NCBI RefSeq assembly: GCF_000252995.1
Contig: NC_015761.1
Span: 868,001-932,000, forward strand
Direction of reading: 5' to 3'
Length of the DNA stretch: 64,000 nt
Source: Salmonella bongori NCTC 12419
GTDB taxonomy: Bacteria > Pseudomonadota > Gammaproteobacteria > Enterobacterales > Enterobacteriaceae
Made by a program: the position numbers and the translations under genes. Shown piece by piece: positions 1 to 7,520 of the stretch (the first letter of the stretch is position 1; the number at the start of each line of letters is the position of its first letter). Below the pieces are notes generated by a model. The model worked only from the letters and a program-made list of their open reading frames with translations. It did no database searches and was not told the DNA's origin.

Positions 1-435
1 CCGGAAGAGATTTATGAGCATCCGACGACCCGCTATAGCGCAGAGTTTATCGGATCGGTAAATGTTTTTGAGGGCTTACTGAAAGCGCGTGAAGAGGATG
101 GTCTGGTCCTTGACTCGCCCGGTCTGGTACATCCGTTAAAGGTCGATGCTGATGCCGCTGTCGTTGATAATGTGCCGGTATATGTGGCGCTGCGTCCGGA
201 AAAAATTATGTTGTGCGAGGTGCCGCCTGCCGATGGTTATAACTTCGCCGTCGGCGACGTGGTGCATATTGCCTATCTCGGCGATCTGTCTGTGTATCAT
301 GTGCGACTGAAAAGCGGGCAAATGATTACCGCTCAACTGCAGAATGCGCACCGTTACCGGAAAGGGTTACCAACCTGGGGCGACGAAGTGCGTTTGTGCT
401 GGGAAGCAGATAGCTGCGTGATCCTGACGGTATAA
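1..435 (+). CDS. potG: PotG, putrescine ABC transporter ATP-binding subunit (3' part only)
   Basis: The reading frame is open from the first base of the window and ends at a TAA, giving the last 144 residues; the ATPase domain with its Walker motifs lies outside. What is visible is the C-terminal TOBE-type regulatory domain, including the phrase VALRPEKI typical of this region in polyamine and iron ABC ATPases. It is followed after 9 bp by potH and then potI, the two permease genes, which is the potFGHI order. The protein would energise putrescine import from the cytoplasmic face. Identity follows from this context and the downstream genes. Confidence 0.93.
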   Translation, partial: PEEIYEHPTTRYSAEFIGSVNVFEGLLKAREEDGLVLDSPGLVHPLKVDADAAVVDNVPVYVALRPEKIMLCEVPPADGYNFAVGDVVHIAYLGDLSVYHVRLKSGQMITAQLQNAHRYRKGLPTWGDEVRLCWEADSCVILTV

Positions 436-444
436 GGGGGAAAC

Positions 445-1398
445 ATGAGCACACTTGAACCTCCGGCGCGCGTCAACAAATCCAGCGGCGCGGCGCTGTG
501 GCTGGCGCGGATGCAAATGAAACATGGCCGTAAGCTGATTATCGCTTTGCCCTATATCTGGCTCATTTTGCTGTTTTTACTACCGTTTCTGATCGTCTTT
601 AAGATAAGCCTGGCGGAAATGGCAAGGGCGATCCCACCCTATACCGATTTGCTGGCATGGGCCGACGGGCAGTTGTCGATTACGCTCAATTTTGGCAATT
701 TTTTACAGCTCACCGACGATCCGCTCTATTTTGAAGCCTATCTGCAATCTTTACAGATTGCCGGTATTTCCACGCTCTGCTGTTTACTGCTGGGTTACCC
801 GCTGGCGTGGGCAGTGGCGCACAGTAAACCCTCGACGCGTAATATCCTGCTGTTGCTGGTGATCCTGCCTTCGTGGACCTCTTTTTTAATTCGCGTCTAT
901 GCCTGGATGGGTATTTTAAAAAATAACGGCGTGCTGAACAACGTTCTGCTGTGGCTTGGGATCATCGATCAGCCGTTAACGATCCTGCATACCAACCTGG
1001 CGGTCTATATCGGCATAGTCTATGCCTACCTGCCGTTTATGGTTCTGCCCATTTATACCGCGTTGACGCGCATTGATTATTCGCTGGTAGAAGCGTCGCT
1101 CGATTTAGGCGCCCGTCCGCTGAAAACGTTTTTTAGCATCATTGTTCCGCTGACCAAAGGCGGGATCATCGCAGGCTCAATGCTGGTTTTTATTCCGGCG
1201 GTGGGCGAGTTCGTGATCCCTGAGCTGCTCGGCGGGCCGGACAGTATCATGATTGGTCGCGTTTTGTGGCAGGAGTTTTTCAATAATCGCGACTGGCCAG
1301 TGGCTTCTGCGGTCGCCATTATTATGCTGTTGCTGCTCATTATCCCGATCATGTGGTTTCATAAACATCAGCAAAAAAGCGTAGGAGAACACGGATGA
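445..1398 (+). CDS. potH: PotH, putrescine ABC transporter permease
   Basis: 317-residue inner-membrane protein with a cytoplasmic N-terminus and about six hydrophobic segments. The binding-protein-dependent permease EAA loop is visible near residues 215-245 (EASLDLGARPLKTFFSIIVP), the site that docks onto the ATPase. A Shine-Dalgarno GGGGGA precedes the ATG. The stop overlaps the potI start by 4 bp (ATGA), so the two permeases are translationally coupled. With PotF (periplasmic, outside the window), PotG and PotI it forms the putrescine-specific importer. Confidence 0.95.
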   Translation: MSTLEPPARVNKSSGAALWLARMQMKHGRKLIIALPYIWLILLFLLPFLIVFKISLAEMARAIPPYTDLLAWADGQLSITLNFGNFLQLTDDPLYFEAYLQSLQIAGISTLCCLLLGYPLAWAVAHSKPSTRNILLLLVILPSWTSFLIRVYAWMGILKNNGVLNNVLLWLGIIDQPLTILHTNLAVYIGIVYAYLPFMVLPIYTALTRIDYSLVEASLDLGARPLKTFFSIIVPLTKGGIIAGSMLVFIPAVGEFVIPELLGGPDSIMIGRVLWQEFFNNRDWPVASAVAIIMLLLLIIPIMWFHKHQQKSVGEHG

Positions 1399-2240
1399 CT
1401 AACTTACCGATCGTTCGTTCGCCCTGGCGCATTCTGATTCTGGTGCTGGGGTTTACTTTTCTCTATGCGCCTATGTTAATGCTGGTGATTTACTCGTTTA
1501 ACAGCTCAAAACTGGTGACGGTGTGGGCGGGATGGTCGACGCGCTGGTACGGTGAGCTGTTTCGGGATACCGCCATGATGAGTGCGGTGGGATTAAGTCT
1601 GACGATTGCCGCCTGCGCGGCGACGATGGCGGTGATTCTCGGTACCATTGCCGCGGTAGTGATGGTGCGATTTGGGCGGTTTCGCGGCGCAAACGGCTTT
1701 GCTTTTATGATCACTGCGCCGCTGGTGATGCCGGATGTGATTACTGGACTGTCGTTGCTGCTGCTATTTGTCGCGCTTGGCCATGCTATTGGCTGGCCCG
1801 CCGATCGCGGTATGTTAACCATCTGGCTGGCGCATGTCACTTTCTGTACCGCCTATGTGACGGTGGTGATCGCTTCCCGGTTACGCGAACTGGATCGTTC
1901 TATTGAAGAGGCGGCGATGGATCTTGGCGCCGCGCCGTTGAAAGTCTTTTTTGTCATTACACTTCCAATGATCATGCCCGCGGTGATTTCGGGCTGGCTG
2001 CTGGCCTTTACGCTCTCTCTTGATGACTTAGTGATTGCCAGCTTCGTGTCCGGCCCCGGCGCCACCACGCTGCCGATGCTGGTTTTCTCCAGCGTGCGTA
2101 TGGGCGTAAACCCGGAAATCAATGCGCTGGCGACGTTAATCCTCGGCGTGGTAGGAATTGTCGGATTTATTGCCTGGTACCTGATGGCACGGGCGGAAAA
2201 ACAGCGGATTCGCGATATCCAGCGTGCAAGACGCGGCTGA
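1395..2240 (+). CDS. potI: PotI, putrescine ABC transporter permease
   Basis: 281-residue partner permease of PotH. It has several hydrophobic helices and the EAA loop EAAMDLGAAPLKVFFVITLP at about residues 174-193, followed by the SLDDLVIASF segment typical of PotC/PotI-type permeases. It starts inside the potH stop (ATGA). Last gene of the pot operon; a GC-rich hairpin follows within 60 bp. Confidence 0.95.
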   Translation: MTNLPIVRSPWRILILVLGFTFLYAPMLMLVIYSFNSSKLVTVWAGWSTRWYGELFRDTAMMSAVGLSLTIAACAATMAVILGTIAAVVMVRFGRFRGANGFAFMITAPLVMPDVITGLSLLLLFVALGHAIGWPADRGMLTIWLAHVTFCTAYVTVVIASRLRELDRSIEEAAMDLGAAPLKVFFVITLPMIMPAVISGWLLAFTLSLDDLVIASFVSGPGATTLPMLVFSSVRMGVNPEINALATLILGVVGIVGFIAWYLMARAEKQRIRDIQRARRG

Positions 2241-2271
2241 AGCCACTAAAATCTCCCACCATGGCAATGCG

Positions 2272-2293
2272 TTGCCGCGCGGGGCGCGGCATC
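2272..2293 (+). terminator. GC-rich hairpin after potI
   Basis: TTGCCGCGC-GGG-GCGCGGCAT forms a short, very stable stem just after potI and before ybjO. There is no strong T-run, so it may act as an mRNA end or stability element rather than a full intrinsic terminator. Confidence 0.4.
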
Positions 2294-2312
2294 ATTTCAG
2301 GGAAGACATTCA

Positions 2313-2786
2313 TTGGGATTTTTAAAGCAATCAACGTCATCACATGCCCGCTTAAATGTGCCTACGCTGGTACAGGTTGCGGCTATGGCGATTATTTTGA
2401 TTCGCGGCCTCGATGTGCTGATGATTATGAATACCCTCGGCGTTCGCGGGATGGGCGAGTTTATTCACCGCAGCGTGCAGACGTGGAGCTTAACGTTGGT
2501 TTTTCTGGCCAGTTTAGTTCTGGTCTTTATTGAAATTTATTGTGCGTTTTCGCTGGTTAAAGGACGTAGCTGGGCGCGTTGGGTCTATCTGGCGACGCAA
2601 ATTATAGTCAGTGGATATCTGTGGGCGGCGTCACTGGGTTACGGATATCCCGAGTTGTTTAGCATCGCCGGGGAATCGAAACGTGACATCCTGCATTCAC
2701 TGATTATGCAAAAACTCCCCGACCTTTTAATTCTGTTTTTGTTGTTTATTCCCGCTCCCAGCCGCCGGTTCTTCCGGCTGCAATAA
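2313..2786 (+). CDS. ybjO: YbjO, small inner-membrane protein of unknown function
   Basis: 157 residues with about four hydrophobic segments; the sequence from LGFLKQSTSSHARLNVPTLV onward matches my memory of E. coli YbjO. E. coli begins a few residues earlier with an ATG, but here those upstream codons contain no ATG. The frame therefore most likely starts at TTG 2313, preceded by AGGGAAGA about seven bases upstream. It sits between potI and rlmC on the same strand. No catalytic motif is visible, and the function is unknown. Confidence 0.8.
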   Translation: MGFLKQSTSSHARLNVPTLVQVAAMAIILIRGLDVLMIMNTLGVRGMGEFIHRSVQTWSLTLVFLASLVLVFIEIYCAFSLVKGRSWARWVYLATQIIVSGYLWAASLGYGYPELFSIAGESKRDILHSLIMQKLPDLLILFLLFIPAPSRRFFRLQ

Positions 2787-2828
2787 TGTGTATAATCGTC
2801 GACCCGGATAATATGAAGGTTTTTTGGT

Positions 2829-3959
2829 ATGCAGTGCGCACTTTATGACGCGGGTCGCTGCCGCTCCTGTCAATGGATTACGCAGCCAGTTAACGAGCAA
2901 CTTTCCGCGAAAACAACCGATCTACATCGCTTGCTGGACGGGCTGCCTGTTGAACAGTGGTGCGCGCCGGTTAGCGGGCCGGCACAGGGGTTTCGCAACA
3001 AAGCGAAAATGGTGGTGAGCGGCAGTGTCGAAAAACCCTTATTCGGGATGCTACATCGCGACGGCACGCCCGTCGATCTTTGCGGCTGCCCACTATATCC
3101 CGCGTCCTTTGCTCCCGTGTTCAGTATGCTGAAGCCCTTTATCGCCAAAGCTGGGCTCACGCCTTATAACGTGGCGCGTAAACGTGGCGAACTCAAATAC
3201 CTGCTGCTTACGGAAAGCCAGTTTGATGGCGGCATGATGCTACGCTTTGTGCTGCGTTCGGAAACTAAGCTCACGCAACTGCGTGCGGCGTTGCCGTGGT
3301 TGCATGAGCAACTGCCGCAGCTCAGGGTGATCACTGCGAATATTCAGCCGGTACATATGGCGATTATGGAAGGAGAGCGAGAAATTTATCTGACGGAACA
3401 GCAGGCGCTGGCGGAACGTTTTAACCATGTGCCGCTGTGGATCCGTCCGCAAAGTTTCTTTCAGACCAACCCTGCGGTTGCCAGCCGATTATATGCGACG
3501 GCGCGTGACTGGGTAAGGCAACTGCCGGTACGACATATGTGGGATCTTTTTTGCGGGGTGGGGGGATTCGGCCTGCACTGCGCCACGCCACAGATGCAAT
3601 TAACCGGGATTGAGATTGCGCCGGAGGCGATCGCTTGTGCGAAGCAATCCGCTGCCGATCTGGGACTAACCCGCCTTCATTTTCAGGCACTGGACTCCAC
3701 CCGGTTCGCTGTTGAGCAAGGCGAAACGCCCGATCTGGTGTTGGTCAATCCTCCCCGCCGCGGCATTGGCAAGCCGTTGTGCGACTATCTTACGAAAATG
3801 GCGCCGCGTTTTATCATCTACTCCAGCTGCAACGCACAAACGATGGCGCAGGATGTGCGTCATCTGCCGAATTACCGCATTCAACGCGTTCAGCTTTTCG
3901 ATATGTTCCCGCATACCGCACATTATGAAGTTTTGACGTTATTGTGCCGGTCCGAATAG
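2829..3959 (+). CDS. rlmC: RlmC, 23S rRNA (uracil-C5)-methyltransferase
   Basis: 376 residues, close to the 375 of E. coli RlmC (RumB), the SAM-dependent enzyme making m5U747 in 23S rRNA. Cysteines C3, C11, C14 and C87 fit the iron-sulfur cluster ligands of the RumA/RumB family. The SAM-binding segment DLFCGVGGFGLHCA, the VNPPRRGIG motif and the SSCNAQT segment holding the catalytic cysteine are all present in order. ATG 2829 is preceded by AAGG. Transcribed alone, with an AT-rich gap behind it. Confidence 0.96.
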   Translation: MQCALYDAGRCRSCQWITQPVNEQLSAKTTDLHRLLDGLPVEQWCAPVSGPAQGFRNKAKMVVSGSVEKPLFGMLHRDGTPVDLCGCPLYPASFAPVFSMLKPFIAKAGLTPYNVARKRGELKYLLLTESQFDGGMMLRFVLRSETKLTQLRAALPWLHEQLPQLRVITANIQPVHMAIMEGEREIYLTEQQALAERFNHVPLWIRPQSFFQTNPAVASRLYATARDWVRQLPVRHMWDLFCGVGGFGLHCATPQMQLTGIEIAPEAIACAKQSAADLGLTRLHFQALDSTRFAVEQGETPDLVLVNPPRRGIGKPLCDYLTKMAPRFIIYSSCNAQTMAQDVRHLPNYRIQRVQLFDMFPHTAHYEVLTLLCRSE

Positions 3960-4006
3960 TATATTCGTATCATCTATTTTTAATTCCATATCATCTATAA
4001 AAATAA

Positions 4007-4049
4007 TAAATACAATCAATTAATTGTGAGATTAAATTGATTGTATTTA
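4007..4049. repeat. 14-bp perfect inverted repeat upstream of the PTS/sulfatase operon
   Basis: TAAATACAATCAAT (4007-4020) and ATTGATTGTATTTA (4036-4049) are exact reverse complements separated by 15 bases. It lies about 50 bp past the rlmC stop and 210 bp before the EIIC gene. It could be an operator for an unlinked regulator, or an AU-rich hairpin at the end of rlmC mRNA. The rest of the 3960-4258 gap is AT-rich and holds only a weak 42-codon frame (ATG 4104 to stop 4232) that I do not recognise and do not call as a gene. Confidence 0.6.
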
Positions 4050-4258
4050 TATATTGGTCTATTTTTGCAAATCAAATCACAAATAATCACTTTGAATCTT
4101 TTAATGACTACTTTTGATTATTACAGTGCGTGTAAGGCAAAATCAGACAAGGTGGTTTATCGGGTAAATTTCAATAGCATCAGCGAAGCAATACGTAACG
4201 TCAGTAAAGGGGTCAATTATGACAACGAATAGGCACGCTTATGGAGGGCGTTCAGACG

Positions 4259-5584
4259 ATGTTTGCCAAATTTATAGATGTTATTCAAACGTTTTTAACT
4301 GAACCTGCAATATTAATTGGGATATTAGTAGGTATTGGCTATGCGCTGGATAAAAAAACGCCTATAAAAATTATCACCGGCATGGTTAGCGCAATGGTCG
4401 GTTTGATGATGGTATTATTTGGCGGTTTTCAATTTTCAGCAACCTTTAAACCTGTCGCAGAGGCGGTGAGCAAGGCTTATGGCGTACATGGATATTTAAT
4501 GGATTCATACGCAATGAAAGCCGCGACGCAAATAGCGCTGGGTGATAATTTCGGTTATGTAGGATACGTTTTTGTTCTGGCGTTTTTTACTAACCTGATA
4601 TTGGTTTTATTCGGCCGTTATACTGGCGCAAAAGGTATATTTCTTACCGGGAATACCGGGGTATCGCATTCGCAGGCGGTGCTGTGGTTAATCGTTTTCT
4701 GGCTGGGGTTCGGCTGGGTTCAGTCAATTGTGATTGCCGGAATATTGACCGGGGTCTTCTGGGCTTTTTCAACCACGCTCATTGTCAAACCTATTGCCAA
4801 AGTGACTAATAACGCGGGTTTTACCATTGCGCATAATCAGATGCTTGGGCTGTGGTTTTTCTCAAAATTCGCGCATAAATTCGGCGATCCGGAAAAACAT
4901 GATGCTGAAAACCTGAAGCTTCCCGGCTGGTTAGCCATTTTTAACCACAATGTCACGGCCATCGCCATTGTGATGACGCTCTTCGTCGGCGGATTTCTTC
5001 TGGCGACAGGGATTGATAACGTACAGTTAATGGCAAAGGGCAAGCCCTGGTATATCTACATCATCAATCTGGGTCTGCAATTCTCTATGTATATGGTCAT
5101 CCTGCTACAGGGCGTGCGGATGATGGTAGGTGAAATTAATGGTTCGTTTAAAGGATGGCAGGACCGCTTTATTCCTAACGCCATACCGGCTGTAGATGTT
5201 GCCGCCTTATTACCTTTTTCGCCAAATGCGGCAACTCTGGGATTCGTCTTTTGTACCTTTGGCACCATTTTTTCAATGGGTATTCTGCTACTTATCCATA
5301 GTCCTATTATGGTGTTGCCTGGTTTTGTTCCGCTCTTTTTTTCCGGTGGCCCCATCGGCGTATTAGCCAACCGAATGGGAGGATATCGCTCCGTCATTAT
5401 TTGTACTTTCTTGTTAGGGATTATTCAGACTTTCGGTACGGTATGGGCCATTCCTTTAACCGGGCTGGCAAAAGAAGGTGTGGGTTGGACAGGAATATTT
5501 GACTGGGCGACCGTATGGCCTGCGATTTGTGAGTTACTGAAATTTATTGCTTCAACGTTCCATCTTGGTCCTTACTCCATTTAA
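4259..5584 (+). CDS. PTS EIIC-type sugar permease, ascorbate (UlaA-like) family
   Basis: About 441 residues with ten or more hydrophobic helices. Stretches such as GNTGVSHSQA, FTIAHNQM and FSGGPIGVLANRMGGYRS resemble the UlaA/SgaT family of PTS permeases, which carry a sugar acid across the membrane while it is phosphorylated by EIIB. An in-frame ATG at 4241 exists, but GGAGG at 4243-4247 fits the ATG at 4259 better. It is followed by an EIIB gene and a sulfatase, so I infer that the substrate is a sulfated sugar or sugar acid. No EIIA gene is seen next to it; that domain must come from elsewhere. Confidence 0.85.
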   Translation: MFAKFIDVIQTFLTEPAILIGILVGIGYALDKKTPIKIITGMVSAMVGLMMVLFGGFQFSATFKPVAEAVSKAYGVHGYLMDSYAMKAATQIALGDNFGYVGYVFVLAFFTNLILVLFGRYTGAKGIFLTGNTGVSHSQAVLWLIVFWLGFGWVQSIVIAGILTGVFWAFSTTLIVKPIAKVTNNAGFTIAHNQMLGLWFFSKFAHKFGDPEKHDAENLKLPGWLAIFNHNVTAIAIVMTLFVGGFLLATGIDNVQLMAKGKPWYIYIINLGLQFSMYMVILLQGVRMMVGEINGSFKGWQDRFIPNAIPAVDVAALLPFSPNAATLGFVFCTFGTIFSMGILLLIHSPIMVLPGFVPLFFSGGPIGVLANRMGGYRSVIICTFLLGIIQTFGTVWAIPLTGLAKEGVGWTGIFDWATVWPAICELLKFIASTFHLGPYSI

Positions 5585-5615
5585 TTGATTCAGTTTATAT
5601 ACAAAGGATTCTATT

Positions 5616-5936
5616 ATGAAAGATTCTGTAAATATTCTCTTCGTATGCGGTTATGGTGTTGGTAGCAGCGTAATGTTACAGACTGTCGTTAAAAAAGCGC
5701 TAGCAAAATATAACTTCTCTTTTGCTATGGAGCATACAGCGGCAGGGGAAGTTGGCGGGTTTACCGACTGGGCAGATATTTATGCCATTTCAAAAAAATT
5801 GCTGGATGTCGTCAGCCTCGATCCTAAGCACGGCCAGTATCTCATTCCCATCGAAAATATTATGGATGGTGAATCAATCGGCAAACAGATTTACGATGTG
5901 GTAGAGAAAAATTTCCCGCACCTGCTCAACAAATGA
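5616..5936 (+). CDS. PTS EIIB component, ascorbate (UlaB-like) family
   Basis: 106 residues. The N-terminal beta strand and P-loop NILFVCGYGVGSS place the phosphorylated cysteine at C11, as in lactose/ascorbate-type EIIB proteins. It passes phosphate from an EIIA to the sugar carried by the upstream EIIC. It lies 31 bp after the EIIC gene and 9 bp before the sulfatase gene, so the three are almost certainly one transcript. Preceded by AAAGGA. Confidence 0.88.
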   Translation: MKDSVNILFVCGYGVGSSVMLQTVVKKALAKYNFSFAMEHTAAGEVGGFTDWADIYAISKKLLDVVSLDPKHGQYLIPIENIMDGESIGKQIYDVVEKNFPHLLNK

Positions 5937-5945
5937 GGGTGAGTC

Positions 5946-7433
5946 ATGAAAGCAATTATTCTGCTGTTTGACAGTCTGAATAAAAATTATTTACCGCCCT
6001 ACGGTGATTTGGTAACGAAAGCGCCGAATTTCCAACGTTTGGCGGCACATGCCGCCACTTTTGATAAGAGCTATGTTGGCAGTATGCCCTGTATGCCAGC
6101 CCGTCGGGAGTTGCACACCGGGCGTTATAATTTTCTGCACCGCGAGTGGGGCCCGCTTGAACCTTTCGATGACTCGATGCCAGAGATACTGAAAAAAGCG
6201 GGGATCTACACCCATCTCATCAGTGATCATTTGCATTACTGGGAGGATGGCGGCGGTAACTACCATAACCGCTATAGCTCCTGGGAAGTGGTACGCGGTC
6301 AGGAGGGCGATCACTGGAAGGCGAGCGTTGGCGAGCCGCCTATTCCACCGGTGCTTCGTGTTCCGCAAAAACAGACCGGAGGTGGCGTTTCGGGGTTGTG
6401 GCGTCACGACTGGGCAAATCGTGAATACATTCAGCAGGAGGCCGATTTTCCCCAGACAAAAGTTTTTGACGCCGGATGCGATTTTATCCATAAAAACCAT
6501 GCCGAAGACAACTGGTTATTGCAGGTTGAGACGTTCGATCCGCATGAACCGTTTTATACCACCGAGGAATATTTATCGCTGTATGACGATGACTGGCAAG
6601 GCCCGCATTATGACTGGCCGCGCGGCAAAGTCAGTGAAAGCGAAGAGGCAATTGCACATATTCGCTGTCGCTATCGGGCTCTGGTTTCCATGTGCGACCG
6701 CAATCTGGGGCGCATCCTTGATCTTATGGATGAACACGATCTCTGGCGCGATACGATGCTGATTGTTGGTACCGATCACGGTTTTCTGTTGGGGGAGCAC
6801 GGCTGGTGGGCTAAAAATCAGATGCCCTATTATAACGAGGTGGCGAATAACCCGCTGTTTATCTGGGACCCGCGCAGTGCAGTATGCGGAGCGCGGCGGC
6901 AGTCTCTGGTACAGATGATTGACTGGGCGCCAACGTTACTGGATTATTTTCAGCAACCTATTCCCGCGGACGTTCAGGGGCAACCGTTGGCGAAAGTGAT
7001 TTCTGGTGATGAACCCGTCAGGGAAGGTGCGCTGTTTGGCGTGTTTAGCGGGCATGTTAATGTTACCGATGGGCGTTACGTTTATATGCGCGCCGCGCAG
7101 CCGGGGTGTGAGCATGATATTGCGAACTACACGTTAATGCCGATCAAGATGAATGCGCGTTATGACGTGGATGAACTGGGAAAATTATCTCTGGCGCCCC
7201 CGTTTAACTTCACCAAAGGTCTACAGGTATTACGTATTCCGGCCAGGGAAAAATATAAAGGTGTGAATAGTTTTGGTCATCTCTTGTTTGATCTCAGAGA
7301 CGATCCGCAACAGCAACATCCCATTCGCGATGAGGCCATCGAAGCAAGGATGATCAACTTACTTATCCGCTTGATGAAAGAAAATGATGCTCCGGCGGAG
7401 CAGTATCGCCGTCTGGGTCTGGACGTTGCCTAA
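5946..7433 (+). CDS. Cys-type sulfatase, predicted cytoplasmic
   Basis: 495 residues of the alkaline-phosphatase/sulfatase superfamily. The sulfatase signature is C49-M-P-A-R53 followed by RELHTGR; C49 would become formylglycine. The metal-binding elements are an N-terminal FDSLN (D9) and GTDHGFLLGEHGWW around residues 275-288. There is no signal peptide: the protein begins MKAIILLFDSLNKNY directly in the fold. Being in one operon with a PTS transporter, it probably removes sulfate from an imported, phosphorylated sulfated sugar inside the cell. Cys-type sulfatases need a radical-SAM maturase (anSME), which is not in this window. Substrate unknown. Confidence 0.88.
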   Translation: MKAIILLFDSLNKNYLPPYGDLVTKAPNFQRLAAHAATFDKSYVGSMPCMPARRELHTGRYNFLHREWGPLEPFDDSMPEILKKAGIYTHLISDHLHYWEDGGGNYHNRYSSWEVVRGQEGDHWKASVGEPPIPPVLRVPQKQTGGGVSGLWRHDWANREYIQQEADFPQTKVFDAGCDFIHKNHAEDNWLLQVETFDPHEPFYTTEEYLSLYDDDWQGPHYDWPRGKVSESEEAIAHIRCRYRALVSMCDRNLGRILDLMDEHDLWRDTMLIVGTDHGFLLGEHGWWAKNQMPYYNEVANNPLFIWDPRSAVCGARRQSLVQMIDWAPTLLDYFQQPIPADVQGQPLAKVISGDEPVREGALFGVFSGHVNVTDGRYVYMRAAQPGCEHDIANYTLMPIKMNARYDVDELGKLSLAPPFNFTKGLQVLRIPAREKYKGVNSFGHLLFDLRDDPQQQHPIRDEAIEARMINLLIRLMKENDAPAEQYRRLGLDVA

Positions 7434-7449
7434 GAACGTTACAACGTTG

Positions 7450-7487
7450 TAAGCCGGGTACGCGTCGGCGCCACCCGGCAGGTATCT
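7450..7487. repeat. REP-like palindrome
   Basis: GCCGGGTACGCGTCGGCGCCACCCGGC is a REP-type imperfect palindrome just past the sulfatase stop, in a convergent gene gap, the usual place for such repeats. Confidence 0.65.
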
Positions 7488-7492
7488 GTGCG

Positions 7493-7520
7493 AATCGCCT
7501 GTTGATGCAGGCGATTTCTT
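7493..7520. terminator. Hairpin between convergent sulfatase and arylsulfotransferase genes
   Basis: AATCGCCTG (7493-7501), a six-base loop and CAGGCGATT (7508-7516) form a 9-bp perfect stem followed by TCTT. It ends transcripts of the sulfatase operon and overlaps the 3' end of the opposing gene. Confidence 0.7.

Noticed and set aside
2261..2533. 90-codon plus-strand frame overlapping the start of ybjO
   Set aside because: Different frame from the conserved YbjO sequence, starts in the post-potI hairpin and has no membrane or domain pattern.
4041..4232. 63-codon frame upstream of the PTS operon
   Set aside because: Its start lies within the inverted repeat, it has no ribosome site and no family resemblance.
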